The notes below the pieces were generated by a model. That model saw nothing but the letters and a program-made list of their open reading frames with translations, was not told where the DNA came from and did not search any database. Both the position numbers and the translations under genes were made by a program. Shown piece after piece: positions 55,229-64,000 of a stretch of 64,000 bases of DNA; position 1 is the first letter of the stretch; every line of letters starts with the position of its first letter. This DNA is from Microcyclospora pomicola (lineage: Eukaryota; Ascomycota; Dothideomycetes; Capnodiales), in contig NHNY01000002.1 of assembly GCA_002786065.1 (NCBI GenBank), forward strand, positions 744,001 through 808,000. The letters are read 5' to 3'.

Positions 55229-56941
55229 ATGCCTGCAATGGACATGGACCACGACCTTCCTGCGGGCCATCTAGAGCTTGATGCGCACTGTGCTTCGCCT
55301 GTCAAGGTACCAGCAGTCTTGCACTCCAATGATCGCGACAATGTGCGCGAATTGCCAAACCTACCGATCCCCAAGCTGGACCATGCCGCTTTGAAAGAGA
55401 AAGCAAGGAAGCGCAAGAAGAACAAGAAGAAGAACATGCTCCCTGCGGCGCCGGCGGTTAACGTGATCAAAGGCTTTGGTACTCCCATCACATCAGGCGG
55501 AGAAGAGTCTGATATGTCGGTAGTCAACACCCCATTGCTACGTGCCGCAGGAAGTCCGGCGATGAGGCCTGCAACGCCTGGAAGTGGCATCAGTAAGCTT
55601 CTGGCATCGCGTCTGGAAAATCTGGACTTGGAGGATGACGAGCATCGACCTAGGCTTTCACGTGTGTTTTCATATGCTTCCACTAATGGTGAAAGCACGA
55701 CTGTACCTTCCTCTCGGACCAGCGAAGGTGATAAGACAGAGATGGAGACCTACGACGTTCCCTTAGATGAGGATTTCGTAAGCTTGGATGCGGGATCCCG
55801 CACGCCGATCTTTGCATCGTCAGTGATGGAGGGAGGTCTGCGCACGCAATCTGTCTGTCGCAAGATGTGTGCGGACGACTTCGAGAGTTTGCGCTGCCTT
55901 GGGAAAGGGGCTTTCGGGACGGTCCACCTGGTGAAGCAGCAGATGACCGGCAAACTCTTTGCGCAGAAGATGTTCAAGAAGGCCAGCTTGACCGTCCACA
56001 AGCGCCTCATCGAACAGACACGTACGGAGCGCACCATCCTAGAATCTGTAAATCGGCACCCTTTCGTCGTCAAGCTGTACTATGCTTTCCAGGATCACGA
56101 GAAGCTTTATCTGATCCTGGAGTATGCTCAAGGTGGCGAGCTCTTCACTCATTTGTCCATGGAACGCATGTTCAGTGAGTCCACAGCGGCGTTCTACATG
56201 GCCGAGATTGTGCTTGCGTTGGAGCATCTCCACCACAATGTGCGGGTGATTTACCGCGATCTTAAACCGGAGAATTGCCTCCTGGATCATGAAGGGCATC
56301 TGCTCTTGACGGATTTTGGCTTGTCCAAGGTTGCGCTTGAAGAAGAAAATGACCGCACCAACAGCATACTCGGTACAATTGAATACATGGCGCCTGAAGT
56401 CATCCAAGGGCAGGCTTACGACTTCACCGTGGACTGGTGGAGCTTGGGTGCTATCGGCTTCGATTTGCTCACTGGATCTCCGCCGTTCTCTGGCAACAAC
56501 CATGCTAAAATCCAGCAAAACATTCTCAAGCAAAAGCTCGCACTCCCGTATTTCCTCGGACCAGATGCGAAAGATCTGCTGACCCGACTGCTGAGAAAGG
56601 AGCCTGGCAAACGACTTGGTGGCACATCCAAGAAAGACCTCGCTACACTGAAGGCACATCGCTTCTTCCGCAAGATCGATTGGAAGAAGCTCGCCAAACG
56701 TGAAGTCGAGCCACCGATCCAGCCTGTGATTACCGATCCAGAACTCGCCGAGAATTTCAGCAACGACTTCACGGATCTGCCGCTTAGCCCTGTACTTACG
56801 AAAGGTTCGAATGGGTTAGAGGACTGTATGAAACTGGAAGAGCAGTACGCGGCCGCAGAGAGCAATCCTTTTGGGGGCTTCAGTTTTGTGGCTAGCCAGA
56901 GTCTCTTGGACAGCGACGATTTCTTGATGCTTGACGGTTGA
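55229..56941 (+). CDS. AGC-family Ser/Thr kinase, Psk1/Ypk3 (S6 kinase) type
   Basis: Probably the TORC1-dependent kinase that phosphorylates ribosomal protein S6. A single exon of 570 residues. The N-terminal 205 residues are polar with a very basic patch (KARKRKKNKKKN). The kinase domain runs from about residue 215: glycine loop LGKGAFGTVHLV near 225, catalytic loop YRDLKPENCLL near 343, DFGLSK near 361, an activation segment SILGTIEYMAPEV carrying the PDK1-site Thr, and DWWSLGAIGFDLLTGSPPF. The C-terminal AGC extension has a turn-motif Ser-Pro (LPLSPVL) and a hydrophobic motif NPFGGFSFV, matching the F-x-x-F-S/T-F/Y pattern. Family assignment rests on overall layout; a Sck/Sch9 relative is less likely because no C2 domain is present. 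Confidence 0.9.
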   Translation: MPAMDMDHDLPAGHLELDAHCASPVKVPAVLHSNDRDNVRELPNLPIPKLDHAALKEKARKRKKNKKKNMLPAAPAVNVIKGFGTPITSGGEESDMSVVNTPLLRAAGSPAMRPATPGSGISKLLASRLENLDLEDDEHRPRLSRVFSYASTNGESTTVPSSRTSEGDKTEMETYDVPLDEDFVSLDAGSRTPIFASSVMEGGLRTQSVCRKMCADDFESLRCLGKGAFGTVHLVKQQMTGKLFAQKMFKKASLTVHKRLIEQTRTERTILESVNRHPFVVKLYYAFQDHEKLYLILEYAQGGELFTHLSMERMFSESTAAFYMAEIVLALEHLHHNVRVIYRDLKPENCLLDHEGHLLLTDFGLSKVALEEENDRTNSILGTIEYMAPEVIQGQAYDFTVDWWSLGAIGFDLLTGSPPFSGNNHAKIQQNILKQKLALPYFLGPDAKDLLTRLLRKEPGKRLGGTSKKDLATLKAHRFFRKIDWKKLAKREVEPPIQPVITDPELAENFSNDFTDLPLSPVLTKGSNGLEDCMKLEEQYAAAESNPFGGFSFVASQSLLDSDDFLMLDG

Positions 56942-57977
56942 CTGCATGGCGGTGCTGAAGTGGTGGAACAAGTGGTCAAGGAGAGGCGCTGTGGCTCGTG
57001 CTGGCTATGTACATGGTTGCTCGTACTCATTCGGCACATGCGCAAGTTTTCGCTTCTGTCTCTATCAAGCGGATCAATATATATATACTGTACTATGCCT
57101 TGGTTGGCTTGTTGCCTCAGAGCTGTGTCCCGCGATGCCTATTGGAATCCTTCCACATAGGATTGACATCTTGCCTGGCTTAATCTCTGGTACCATATGA
57201 AGAAAGGAACTTGGTTGCGTGATTCATCAACTCTATCCTCGATGGCTGCATGATAGATGCACGGTACCTGTGCCTGACAACACGGTATGCAGATGCACCC
57301 CCGTTAAGCTTCGCCAAGACCGCGGACCTGTTCATCCGTCCTCACTTCGTTTCTCCTCTTTGCACATCTCCCGCCTTTGCGACAATCCCCGCTCGAAGCC
57401 TCTTGCACACCCGTCCATACAGGACACTCATCCAGCAGCACCTACTCCATCCCTTGCCAAAACAGGCAGTTCGCTGAGCTGTGTCGTATGTGACATGTGA
57501 ATGAGCCGAGCACATGATGCGCCAGCAATCTACCTGTTCGCCAAAGTGCAAGGCGATCCTTGCCTGTTTGTCTCCTCCGCCATCCGGGATCGCCATTGAT
57601 TGTGACCTTCTGCACATCATCGGCGTATCTCCCGCGCGGGATCTTTCACGACCGGTGCCGTTGTCGATAGTGCATGCATACCTTATCCATCTCGTTTTCC
57701 AGCAGGGGGCGGGGCATCAACTGGGTGTGACCGGCGCACCGCCCCTCGAGGCATGTAACATCGGCCAAGAGACTGCGAGTCATGACCCATCCATCGTACC
57801 CCTCCGCAGAGTGAGGTGAGGTATGTTATAGAGTCTATCTTTCTTACAGACCCCCGGGTCCTTGCAGTATCTATTCTCGTTCATGCTATTGTTCCCTCGC
57901 GCTGGCCTACTCCTTCGCCTTCGCCATAGATAGACGGACCGTATCCTGCCTGTCGCAGTGCCCTTGCAAAGAACACG
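56942..57977. other. Intergenic region between the AGC kinase and GH47 genes
   Basis: 1.04 kb. The scattered short frames show no domain. The region contains the kinase 3' UTR and the upstream region of the secreted mannosidase gene. Confidence 0.5.
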
Positions 57978-59750
57978 ATGAAGTCGTTTCTTCTCGCTGG
58001 CTGGGCGACCACCGCTCTTGCAGTACCAGGCTGGAAAGGCTCGCAACCTAACAAGTACGGTGGTGGCGGCTGGGGATGGGGAGGAAGTGTTCAGAGTGAA
58101 CCTTCTTGGGTGGCCAAGCAACGAGCCAGTGGCGTGAAGGAGGCCTTTGAGCATGCCTGGGCCGGGTATGTGATTGCATAGGGATTGTATCTTGTTACAT
58201 GCGTCGCTAACATGATAGTAGATACTACAAGTCAGTCGCAATGCCATGGTAGACACTCGGTGAAGTACGAATTATTGATTGTCTGCTTCCAACATCTAGA
58301 TACGCGTTTCCCAACGACGAGTTATACCCCGTCAGCAACGTTCGGCAACTCGCGAAACGGCTGGGGAGCCTCTGCGGCCGACGCCTTCAGCACAGCGCTG
58401 GTCATGGGCGAGAAGGACATCGTCAACATCATCCTCGACTACGTCCCGACAATTGACTGGAGCGTCAGCTACGAGGACGAACAAGTCAGTCTCTTCGAGA
58501 CCACCATCCGGTATCTGGGTGGCATCCTCTCAGCGTATGACCTGCTCACCGGCCCTCTCGCGGATCTTGCGGAGAACAAAGCCAATGTCCCAAAGCTGCT
58601 GGAGCAGGCCGTACACCTCGCGAACAATCTGAGCTACGCCTTCGAGACACCGCTTGGCGTCCCCAGCAATAATCTGTACTTCAACAACCGCAGCACGGAC
58701 GGCTCGACGACCAATGGTCTGGCTACCATCGGCACGCTGGTGCTGGAGTGGACTCATCTCTCGGATCTCACGGGCAATCAAACCTACGCCCAGCTGAGCC
58801 AGAAGGGCGAGGACTTCCTGCTGAACCCGCAGCCGTCATGGGCGCAGCCGTGGCCAGGTCTCGTAGGTACTAACGTCGACATTGACACGGGGCTGTTCGT
58901 GGATGCGCAGGGAGGGTGGAATGGCGGGGATGACAGCTTCTACGAGTATTTGATCAAGGTCAGATCACACAGCGAGCAACGAGGTACAGACACGGAATTA
59001 CTGACGATGTTCGTTTGGTAGATGTGGGTTTATGATTCATCCCGCTTTTCTCAATACCGTGACCGCTGGATTGCTGCGGCGGATTCGACCATTGCACATC
59101 TCGCCTCTCATCCTTCCTCCAGACCAGACTTGACATTCCTGGCAGCCTTCGAAAACACGACTCTGGACTACGAGTCAGGCCATTTAGCTTGCTTCGATGG
59201 TGGCAACTTCATCCTCGGCGGCCTCGTTCTCAACGAGAAGAAGTACACCGAGTTCGGCCTGTCTCTCGTTGCCGCGTGTGAGGACACCTACGCCTCGACG
59301 TTGACGGGCATTGGTCCGGAGATTTTCGCATGGGCGGTCGGCGACAACACTTCTGCGGTACCCGCCAACCAGACAGACTTCTACGACCGCGCGGGCTTCT
59401 ACATCGTCGACGGCGGATACGCACTCCGACCCGAAGTGCTAGAGTCATTCTATTACGCTTATCGCGCCACAGGCGACCGCAAATATCAGGACTGGTCATG
59501 GAACGGGTTCGTGGCGATCAATGCTACGACTCGGGTCGGGTCCGGGTTTTCGGAGGTTAGCGATGTGAACGCTCAGGGTGGCGGAGAGCACATCGACTTC
59601 CAGGACTCGTTCTTGTTTGCGGAAGTCCTTAAGTACGCGTATTTGATTCATGCACCCGATGCAGAGTATCAGGTGAACTATGCCGGGAAGAACGAGTGGG
59701 TCTTCAACACCGAGGCTCATCCCATGAAGGTGGCCGGGACGCCGATCTGA
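57978..59750 (+). pseudogene. Secreted GH47 class I alpha-1,2-mannosidase with a frame break
   Basis: Class I mannosidases trim alpha-1,2-linked mannose from N-glycans; this one has a secretory signal (MKSFLLAGWATTALAVPGW). Exons read: 57978-58165, a 9-nt microexon 58222-58230, 58300-58958 and 59022-59750. The joins restore AFEHAWAGYYKYAFPNDELYPVS. Family features: NGWGASAADAF, the catalytic-Glu segment FETTIRYLGGIL, LACFDGG and AACEDTY (the conserved disulfide pair), LRPEVLESFYYAYRATGD, and NTEAHP near the end with the calcium-binding Thr. Within exon 3 the frame that reads PNDELYPVSN and the frame that reads FGNSRNGWGAS are offset: at 58337-58341 a single G stands where one codon is expected, so two bases appear missing. 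Exon lengths total 1585 nt, not a multiple of 3. Either a real loss of function or a sequencing error; otherwise the gene looks whole (about 528 residues). Confidence 0.85.
58222..58230 (+). other. Nine-nucleotide microexon in the GH47 gene
   Basis: The microexon ATACTACAA sits between a 56-nt intron (branch word GCTAAC, acceptor GTAG) and a 69-nt intron (donor GTCAGT, acceptor CTAG). It supplies the YY and part of the K in the conserved AGYYKYAFP segment, which neither neighbouring exon encodes. Confidence 0.75.
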
Positions 59751-59836
59751 GGTCGATGTAGCAGTTCGGAACGCAATCATGTATGCACAACACAAAAAGA
59801 TCTGAATTTTGAGCTTCGTTGTTCACAGTCGATACT

Positions 59837-61696
59837 TCAGCCATCGTCCTGTTTCTGGTCGCCATGGCCATTGTTTGGTAGTCCTGACTGCATGTACGCC
59901 AGCATCGGATCACTCGGTAGATAATCGGCGCCAAAAAATTCAGCCAGGTCCAGATCTGGTGCGAACCCAAGGTTCTGCATGAATTGTGGCTGATGTTGGT
60001 TGGCGTCCTTCCGCTCGAGCATAGCAAGCTCTTCGAATATGTCTATTGCGGTCGCAGTAGCGCCGAAGCCATCGTGTCCAGACTCCAGCATTGGCATACT
60101 GGTATTTTGAAGCCAAAAGTTCGATGTTGTATCTGGAATCTGTGTGGTCTCCGTTCCACCGACATACGGACTTTGCGAGATTCGTTGCGGTGGACTTGGC
60201 AGATTCTTATGCAGAGCTGGGGAAGGAAAGGAAGGTATTGATGGATTGGGCCGCGTCTGCTCTGTCCCGGTGAGAGAGCTCATGCGAGATGACACGACAG
60301 CGCTCGGATGTTTCTGCATCGATGCCGCGGCGCATGATGCGTTTTGAGTTAGGACTAGAACTATGTTCTCTATGGCCGAGTTGTTTTGGTTGTTACCACG
60401 ACCAGAGCTTGAGGGCGTGTCAAGTGCATTGAGACCAGCTTGAGCATCCACGCTGCTGGGCCCTGCGAACTGCTTCTCAATGCTGTTTGGTCGGATCTCC
60501 GAAGCATGCCTCGTCAATCGAACAACATTATTAAATGTGCTACATGACCTGGCAGGAGCTTTCCCTTGTACTCCAGGATTCTCGTCGAGAGGGTTGAGCC
60601 ACGGTGACCACTCCTCAAGCCCTTCCTCATTGATGAATCCAACGGGCATAATATCCTCGGTACGCAAGTGGGTCGATATACGTAGTGTTCCAGCTACAGC
60701 ACTCTCCAGAACGTATGCCGCAAGGCAGATGAGATCTAAGCGCCCGTCCATGGCGAAGTTGGCAGAGGTATTTGATGCTCTCTCGAAAGACAGCATGCGA
60801 ATAGCAGAACCGACGAGCAGCCAAGCCGGCAGCCAGTTTTCATTGTTGATCTCCAGAAGTGTAAGCATTAGTAAAGCTTTGATGTGACCAGGTCCTGCTC
60901 GATCGTACTCGGAAGGCAGTAAACTCCGCGCCGTGTCGCGTAAGGATCTCCCATCTTCGCGACGTCCAATGCTGGCCAGTTGTGATGCTGCGAGCGCCAT
61001 GATGCTCCACAGTTCAAGGTGCTCTGCGGTCGAAGCGTCTTTCCTGGGTATACCTTCCGAAGGATAGGAGTAAACCACCTTGAGGACGGATGCTTTCTCC
61101 GCTACCGGGAGCCATGCGTGTGTGAACGCCCAGTAATACTCAATGAGAGTCCACGCATCATCTGGCAATCTGAGCTTGCTAGGTAGTCGGTCTGTAGTTT
61201 TAGCAAGACGAACGTCCTCCGGATGAATTTTCGAACTGCTAGGAGTGGCTTGTGCCACTCTCTGTTTCACGACATCTGCATTGGCTGCCGGTTGCAACGC
61301 ATCTATTGGCCCACCAGAAAGTGCTTGGTCGATCTGCCTGCTGATGACCCCATTCCTCCATGCCTGATGGAACCGCTCTGTCCGAGTAGCATCCTTCCCA
61401 GTGATGAGCTTGGGGACTTCTGCGGTTTCATCAGACAGCACGGTGGCAAGTCGAGCTTCGACCGCAGGAAATGTCTGGAAAAGCCATGCCAGTGTCAATT
61501 CCAAAGTACGGATGTAGTTCGGTTGGATGCCTCGCTTCTTGGGCTGCTCATTGTACGAGCATTGTCGGTTTTGGATGGTACAGGTGTGGCACGGTTGAGT
61601 GCCTTCGCATCTCTCTCGTGCTGACCTGCATTGATCACAAGCCCGGGAGACACGTGATCTTTTCTGAGGCGGCTGGTCCGCGTCGTTTCCAGGCAT
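59837..61696 (-). CDS. qutA: Zn2Cys6 transcription activator of quinate catabolism (QutA / Qa-1F type)
   Basis: Activates the quinate/shikimate catabolic genes when quinate is present. A single exon of 619 residues from the ATG at 61696 (the codon before it is GTG). The N-terminus has the binuclear zinc cluster SRACDQCRSARERCEGTQPCHTC with the full Cys spacing 2-6-5-2-6, followed immediately by PKKRGIQPNYIRTLELTLAWLFQ, a linker and helix specific to QutA/Qa-1F. The middle homology region (fungal transcription factor domain) covers about 160-380, for example YYWAFTHAWLPVAEKASVL and LWSIMALAASQLASIGRRED. The C-terminal third is Ser/Pro/Asn-rich, ending in an acidic stretch (DLDLAEFFGADYLPSD) that may be the activation segment. 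It is divergent from qutR and ends 86 bases from the converging GH47 stop. Confidence 0.92.
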   Translation of the reverse strand: MPGNDADQPPQKRSRVSRACDQCRSARERCEGTQPCHTCTIQNRQCSYNEQPKKRGIQPNYIRTLELTLAWLFQTFPAVEARLATVLSDETAEVPKLITGKDATRTERFHQAWRNGVISRQIDQALSGGPIDALQPAANADVVKQRVAQATPSSSKIHPEDVRLAKTTDRLPSKLRLPDDAWTLIEYYWAFTHAWLPVAEKASVLKVVYSYPSEGIPRKDASTAEHLELWSIMALAASQLASIGRREDGRSLRDTARSLLPSEYDRAGPGHIKALLMLTLLEINNENWLPAWLLVGSAIRMLSFERASNTSANFAMDGRLDLICLAAYVLESAVAGTLRISTHLRTEDIMPVGFINEEGLEEWSPWLNPLDENPGVQGKAPARSCSTFNNVVRLTRHASEIRPNSIEKQFAGPSSVDAQAGLNALDTPSSSGRGNNQNNSAIENIVLVLTQNASCAAASMQKHPSAVVSSRMSSLTGTEQTRPNPSIPSFPSPALHKNLPSPPQRISQSPYVGGTETTQIPDTTSNFWLQNTSMPMLESGHDGFGATATAIDIFEELAMLERKDANQHQPQFMQNLGFAPDLDLAEFFGADYLPSDPMLAYMQSGLPNNGHGDQKQDDG

Positions 61697-62547
61697 CACC
61701 TACATGTAAGGCTCAACACGATTGCAGTGAGCCGCGGAGCGTACAGTGTTGATCTCGAGAAGTCATTGCCGGGCGAGAGGGAAGTTATGGAGCAGGATCC
61801 TGAGACGGAAGAATGTCTAGGATAGCTGATCCATGCGTCCTTCGAAAAACGGTACCAGAAGCGGGGGAGATGGCAGTTGTATCGGCAAGCAATAATACCC
61901 GATGCTATTCGTCCATCTCACGAAAAGCAAAGCACGACCGTCTTAAGCAACAATGATACATCAGCAATCATTTGAAGACCTCGATGCTGCCATTCTTCAC
62001 GCATAGAATCATAGCAGGGGATTTGGACTGGACGTGGTATGATCACGTGACGTAGAGAAATGCGAGTATTGTATGGTAGTCCCAAGTCCTCCAACCCTAT
62101 AGCTGGTGTGTCATTTGAGAATGTTGCAGGTTCAGTCTACTGGATATTGATTGACTGGTTGCGCTGTTGTGACGCATCATTCGAGTGTGATTGAGTGCCT
62201 GGAGTAGACAAACTCGGCTCATTGATTCACGATCTTTGCTGGGAAGCTTGGATTCAAGCTTCTGTCCAAGATCGGATGTGGGACTGAACCTTCAGGAAAT
62301 CATCAGGCGGCCATGCACATGAGATCAAGACTGATTACAGCATTCACAAAATATCTGTCTGGAGATAAAGTAGACGTGAGGTTGGACGCCTCGAGGCCAC
62401 ACATAGTAAGCACGGGCCATCTCTCCGGAAGAGTGTTGATCCTCTCGTGTTCGTTGTTGTCCGCCCTCACGTCTAATGTCCACGCCTTCGCCTCATGTCA
62501 CATCAAAGTCTTGATGTACGGTAGCCTGGGCGTACTACACGTGAGAT
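61697..62547. promoter_or_regulatory. Divergent promoter region of qutA and qutR
   Basis: 851 bases between the two start codons. I looked for the QutA/Qa-1F palindrome (GGRTAA...TTATCC) and did not find a good match. There is a clear CACGTG palindrome, listed separately, and several CTGACC/GGTC-type words of no known meaning. There is no coding signal beyond short frames. Confidence 0.5.
62042..62053. promoter_or_regulatory. CACGTG palindrome overlapping a TGACGT half-site
   Basis: The sequence ATCACGTGACGT sits almost midway between the qutA and qutR starts. CACGTG is the core of bHLH (E-box) sites and TGACGT of bZIP/CREB sites. Any function here is inference from position only. Confidence 0.35.
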
Positions 62548-64000
62548 ATGGCTACTCTTCTCGCCGGAGTCAAGCGTTCATTCCAACAGATGCAGGATGC
62601 CTCTGCCATCAACAGATCACCTTTGCGATCCCAGCAGAACTCGCATGATGTCCTTGGACACTCCCACCATTCGACATCGGGATACATAACGCCCGTGCAG
62701 ACCAGCGGCGATCTCCCCCGGATCGCAACTTTCGAGGCGGATGCTTCGGTAGTATTGATTGGAGTTCGAGGAGTCGGAAAGTCCTCCTTAGGCGTACTCG
62801 CTGCGACGGCGTATAATCGTCGTCTCGTCGACACAGAGAACGAATTCTTTAACGTCTCCGGAACCACCACGCAGCAGTATCGGAAACTCTACGGTACAGC
62901 CAAGTACATCGAGAAGCATCATTCGATACTCACGCATCTCTTGGAAGTCAACAGTAAGCACTCCATCATCGTGTGTAGCTTCTCAGATCTGGAGAATCAT
63001 GGCGCATCGATCATGCAGCAATATGCTCAGACTCACCCAGTCATCCACATCACGCGGGATCCGAAGGGGATTCACACTTACCTTGGTGTCTGGACCGAGG
63101 ACCGGGTGGCCAAGATACTACAGGGGAGTGGCCCGATCTTGCGCTCGTGTTCGAGCTATGACTTCTATAATCTTTCCGAAGAAAGCATGTCCAACGAACT
63201 GGCCAACCAAGCGACCGTTGACGACAAAATCAGGCCTGGGAAGTTCCTTACCTTGAAGCGCGTCGAGCGCGACTTTTTGAAATTGCTTGGAAATGTTATT
63301 GGCGAAGGCTCAAGAATGCCGAATCACCACTCAGCATATCCTCTTTCGCAGGTTCCGGTACACCGACGACAATTCACGTTTGCCGCGGTTGTCCACGTGG
63401 ATGAGTTGGTGAACGGCAAAATCGACCTGGACAAGTCTCAGATCGGTGCAGATGCAGTGGAGCTAAGGATCGCGGTGGCGAACCTCGAGACAATGTCTGG
63501 ACCTGAGATCGAGATGTACTTTGCAAGAATTGCCCAAGCTTTTGCTATCCTACGGCGACAGTCTATCCTGCCCATCATACACAGTGTTGTCACGGCAGAG
63601 AGAGACGCCACCACGGATACTGGGCTATTACACGCGAGATCAGTATTCCAGCTCACCAGCTTCTGTTTCCGCCTCGCACCAGAGTATTGCAGCGTTGATA
63701 TGGCACTGAGTGATGGCCATATAGCTGTGCTGCTTGGCTCGAGAGGCAAAACCAAGGTCGTTCTGAAAGAACATGTTGCAGAGAGACCTCCCAATGGCTG
63801 GAGAGACCCTTTATTCACTGACCTCTTCGAACGTGCCCAAAAGCTTGGGTGCGAGGTAGTGCAATTGACGATGCCTGCGGCCAGCAAAGTGGACAACTTC
63901 TCTTGCGTTGGTTTCAGAGAGGATATTGAGGTACAACACGAGACACCACGACTCATAGCATACAACACTGGACGGCAAGGTAAGCCCTCAATGGTGTTCA
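62548..64000 (+). CDS. qutR: QutR / Qa-1S repressor of quinate catabolism (partial, runs off right edge)
   Basis: A repressor derived from the C-terminal three enzymes of the AROM shikimate-pathway protein; it is thought to bind QutA and keep it inactive without quinate. The frame is open from the ATG at 62548 (in-frame stop just before) to the window end, at least 484 residues; a second ATG is at 62590. A polar leader of about 60 residues is followed by the shikimate-kinase-like domain, with VVLIGVRGVGKSSLGVLAA as P-loop and IIVCSFSDLENHG. Next come HVIRD-like HPVIHITRDPKG and TLKRVERDFLKLLGNVIG, then a dehydroquinase-like domain (QFTFAAVVHVDEL, GADAVELRIAV, RRQSILPIIHSV) and the start of the shikimate-dehydrogenase-like part (LIAYNTGRQGKPS). 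Its position beside qutA matches the regulator pair in Neurospora. Confidence 0.93.
   Translation, partial: MATLLAGVKRSFQQMQDASAINRSPLRSQQNSHDVLGHSHHSTSGYITPVQTSGDLPRIATFEADASVVLIGVRGVGKSSLGVLAATAYNRRLVDTENEFFNVSGTTTQQYRKLYGTAKYIEKHHSILTHLLEVNSKHSIIVCSFSDLENHGASIMQQYAQTHPVIHITRDPKGIHTYLGVWTEDRVAKILQGSGPILRSCSSYDFYNLSEESMSNELANQATVDDKIRPGKFLTLKRVERDFLKLLGNVIGEGSRMPNHHSAYPLSQVPVHRRQFTFAAVVHVDELVNGKIDLDKSQIGADAVELRIAVANLETMSGPEIEMYFARIAQAFAILRRQSILPIIHSVVTAERDATTDTGLLHARSVFQLTSFCFRLAPEYCSVDMALSDGHIAVLLGSRGKTKVVLKEHVAERPPNGWRDPLFTDLFERAQKLGCEVVQLTMPAASKVDNFSCVGFREDIEVQHETPRLIAYNTGRQGKPSMVF

Noticed and set aside
57219-57819. Two plus-strand frames between the kinase and GH47 genes
   Set aside because: They overlap each other and minus-strand frames, are rich in rare residue combinations and show no domain.

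Overview
This window is a 64 kb, gene-dense stretch of nuclear DNA from a filamentous ascomycete. The evidence is short GT-AG introns (about 47-150 nt) with CTAAC/CTGAC-like branch sites, a fungal housekeeping gene set (ERG6, UTP21, NOT1, TOF1, ZUO1, VIP1, SLT11), and Pezizomycotina-specific families (QutA/QutR quinate regulators, GPI-anchored Ser/Thr-rich wall proteins, a short F-box family). A Dothideomycete of the Mycosphaerellales/Capnodiales type is my inference, not a proof. I saw no transposon, virus-like element, tRNA, rRNA or CRISPR array.

Layout. 0.8-30.2 kb: Sxm1/Nmd5-type importin (+), Tof1/Timeless (-), Slt11 (-), ERG6 (+), MZM1 (-), zuotin (+), UTP21 (-), VIP1/Asp1 inositol pyrophosphate synthase (+), an Arp9-like actin-related protein (+), guanine deaminase (-), an F-box protein (-) and a wax-synthase-like acyltransferase (+). 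31-43 kb: NOT1 scaffold of CCR4-NOT (+), Kes1/Osh4 sterol transfer protein (+) and a membrane-anchored pepsin-fold protein without a recognisable catalytic pair (-). 44.8-54.3 kb: one very large mucin-like gene. 55-64 kb: S6-kinase-type AGC kinase (+), a secreted GH47 alpha-mannosidase with a reading-frame break (+), and the divergent regulator pair of quinate catabolism, QutA activator (-) and QutR repressor (+, running off the right edge).

The most unusual object is the mucin-like gene at 44756-54282. The many open frames there join through consistent splice sites into one frame of 26 exons and about 2541 residues, with a signal peptide at one end and a GPI-type tail at the other. Its introns lie inside a repeating Thr/Ser-Leu-Pro-Ala-Ser-Thr pattern. 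A multi-exon cassette, including a 20-nt microexon, occurs twice, and one repeated peptide has an intron in one copy and none in the other. The gene therefore records exon-cassette duplication and intron gain or loss within itself.

Several gene models rest on exons too short to show as open frames: the first exons of the importin, Arp9-like protein, F-box protein and Kes1, and a 9-nt exon in the GH47 gene. All splice sites come from reading the sequence, with no transcript data.
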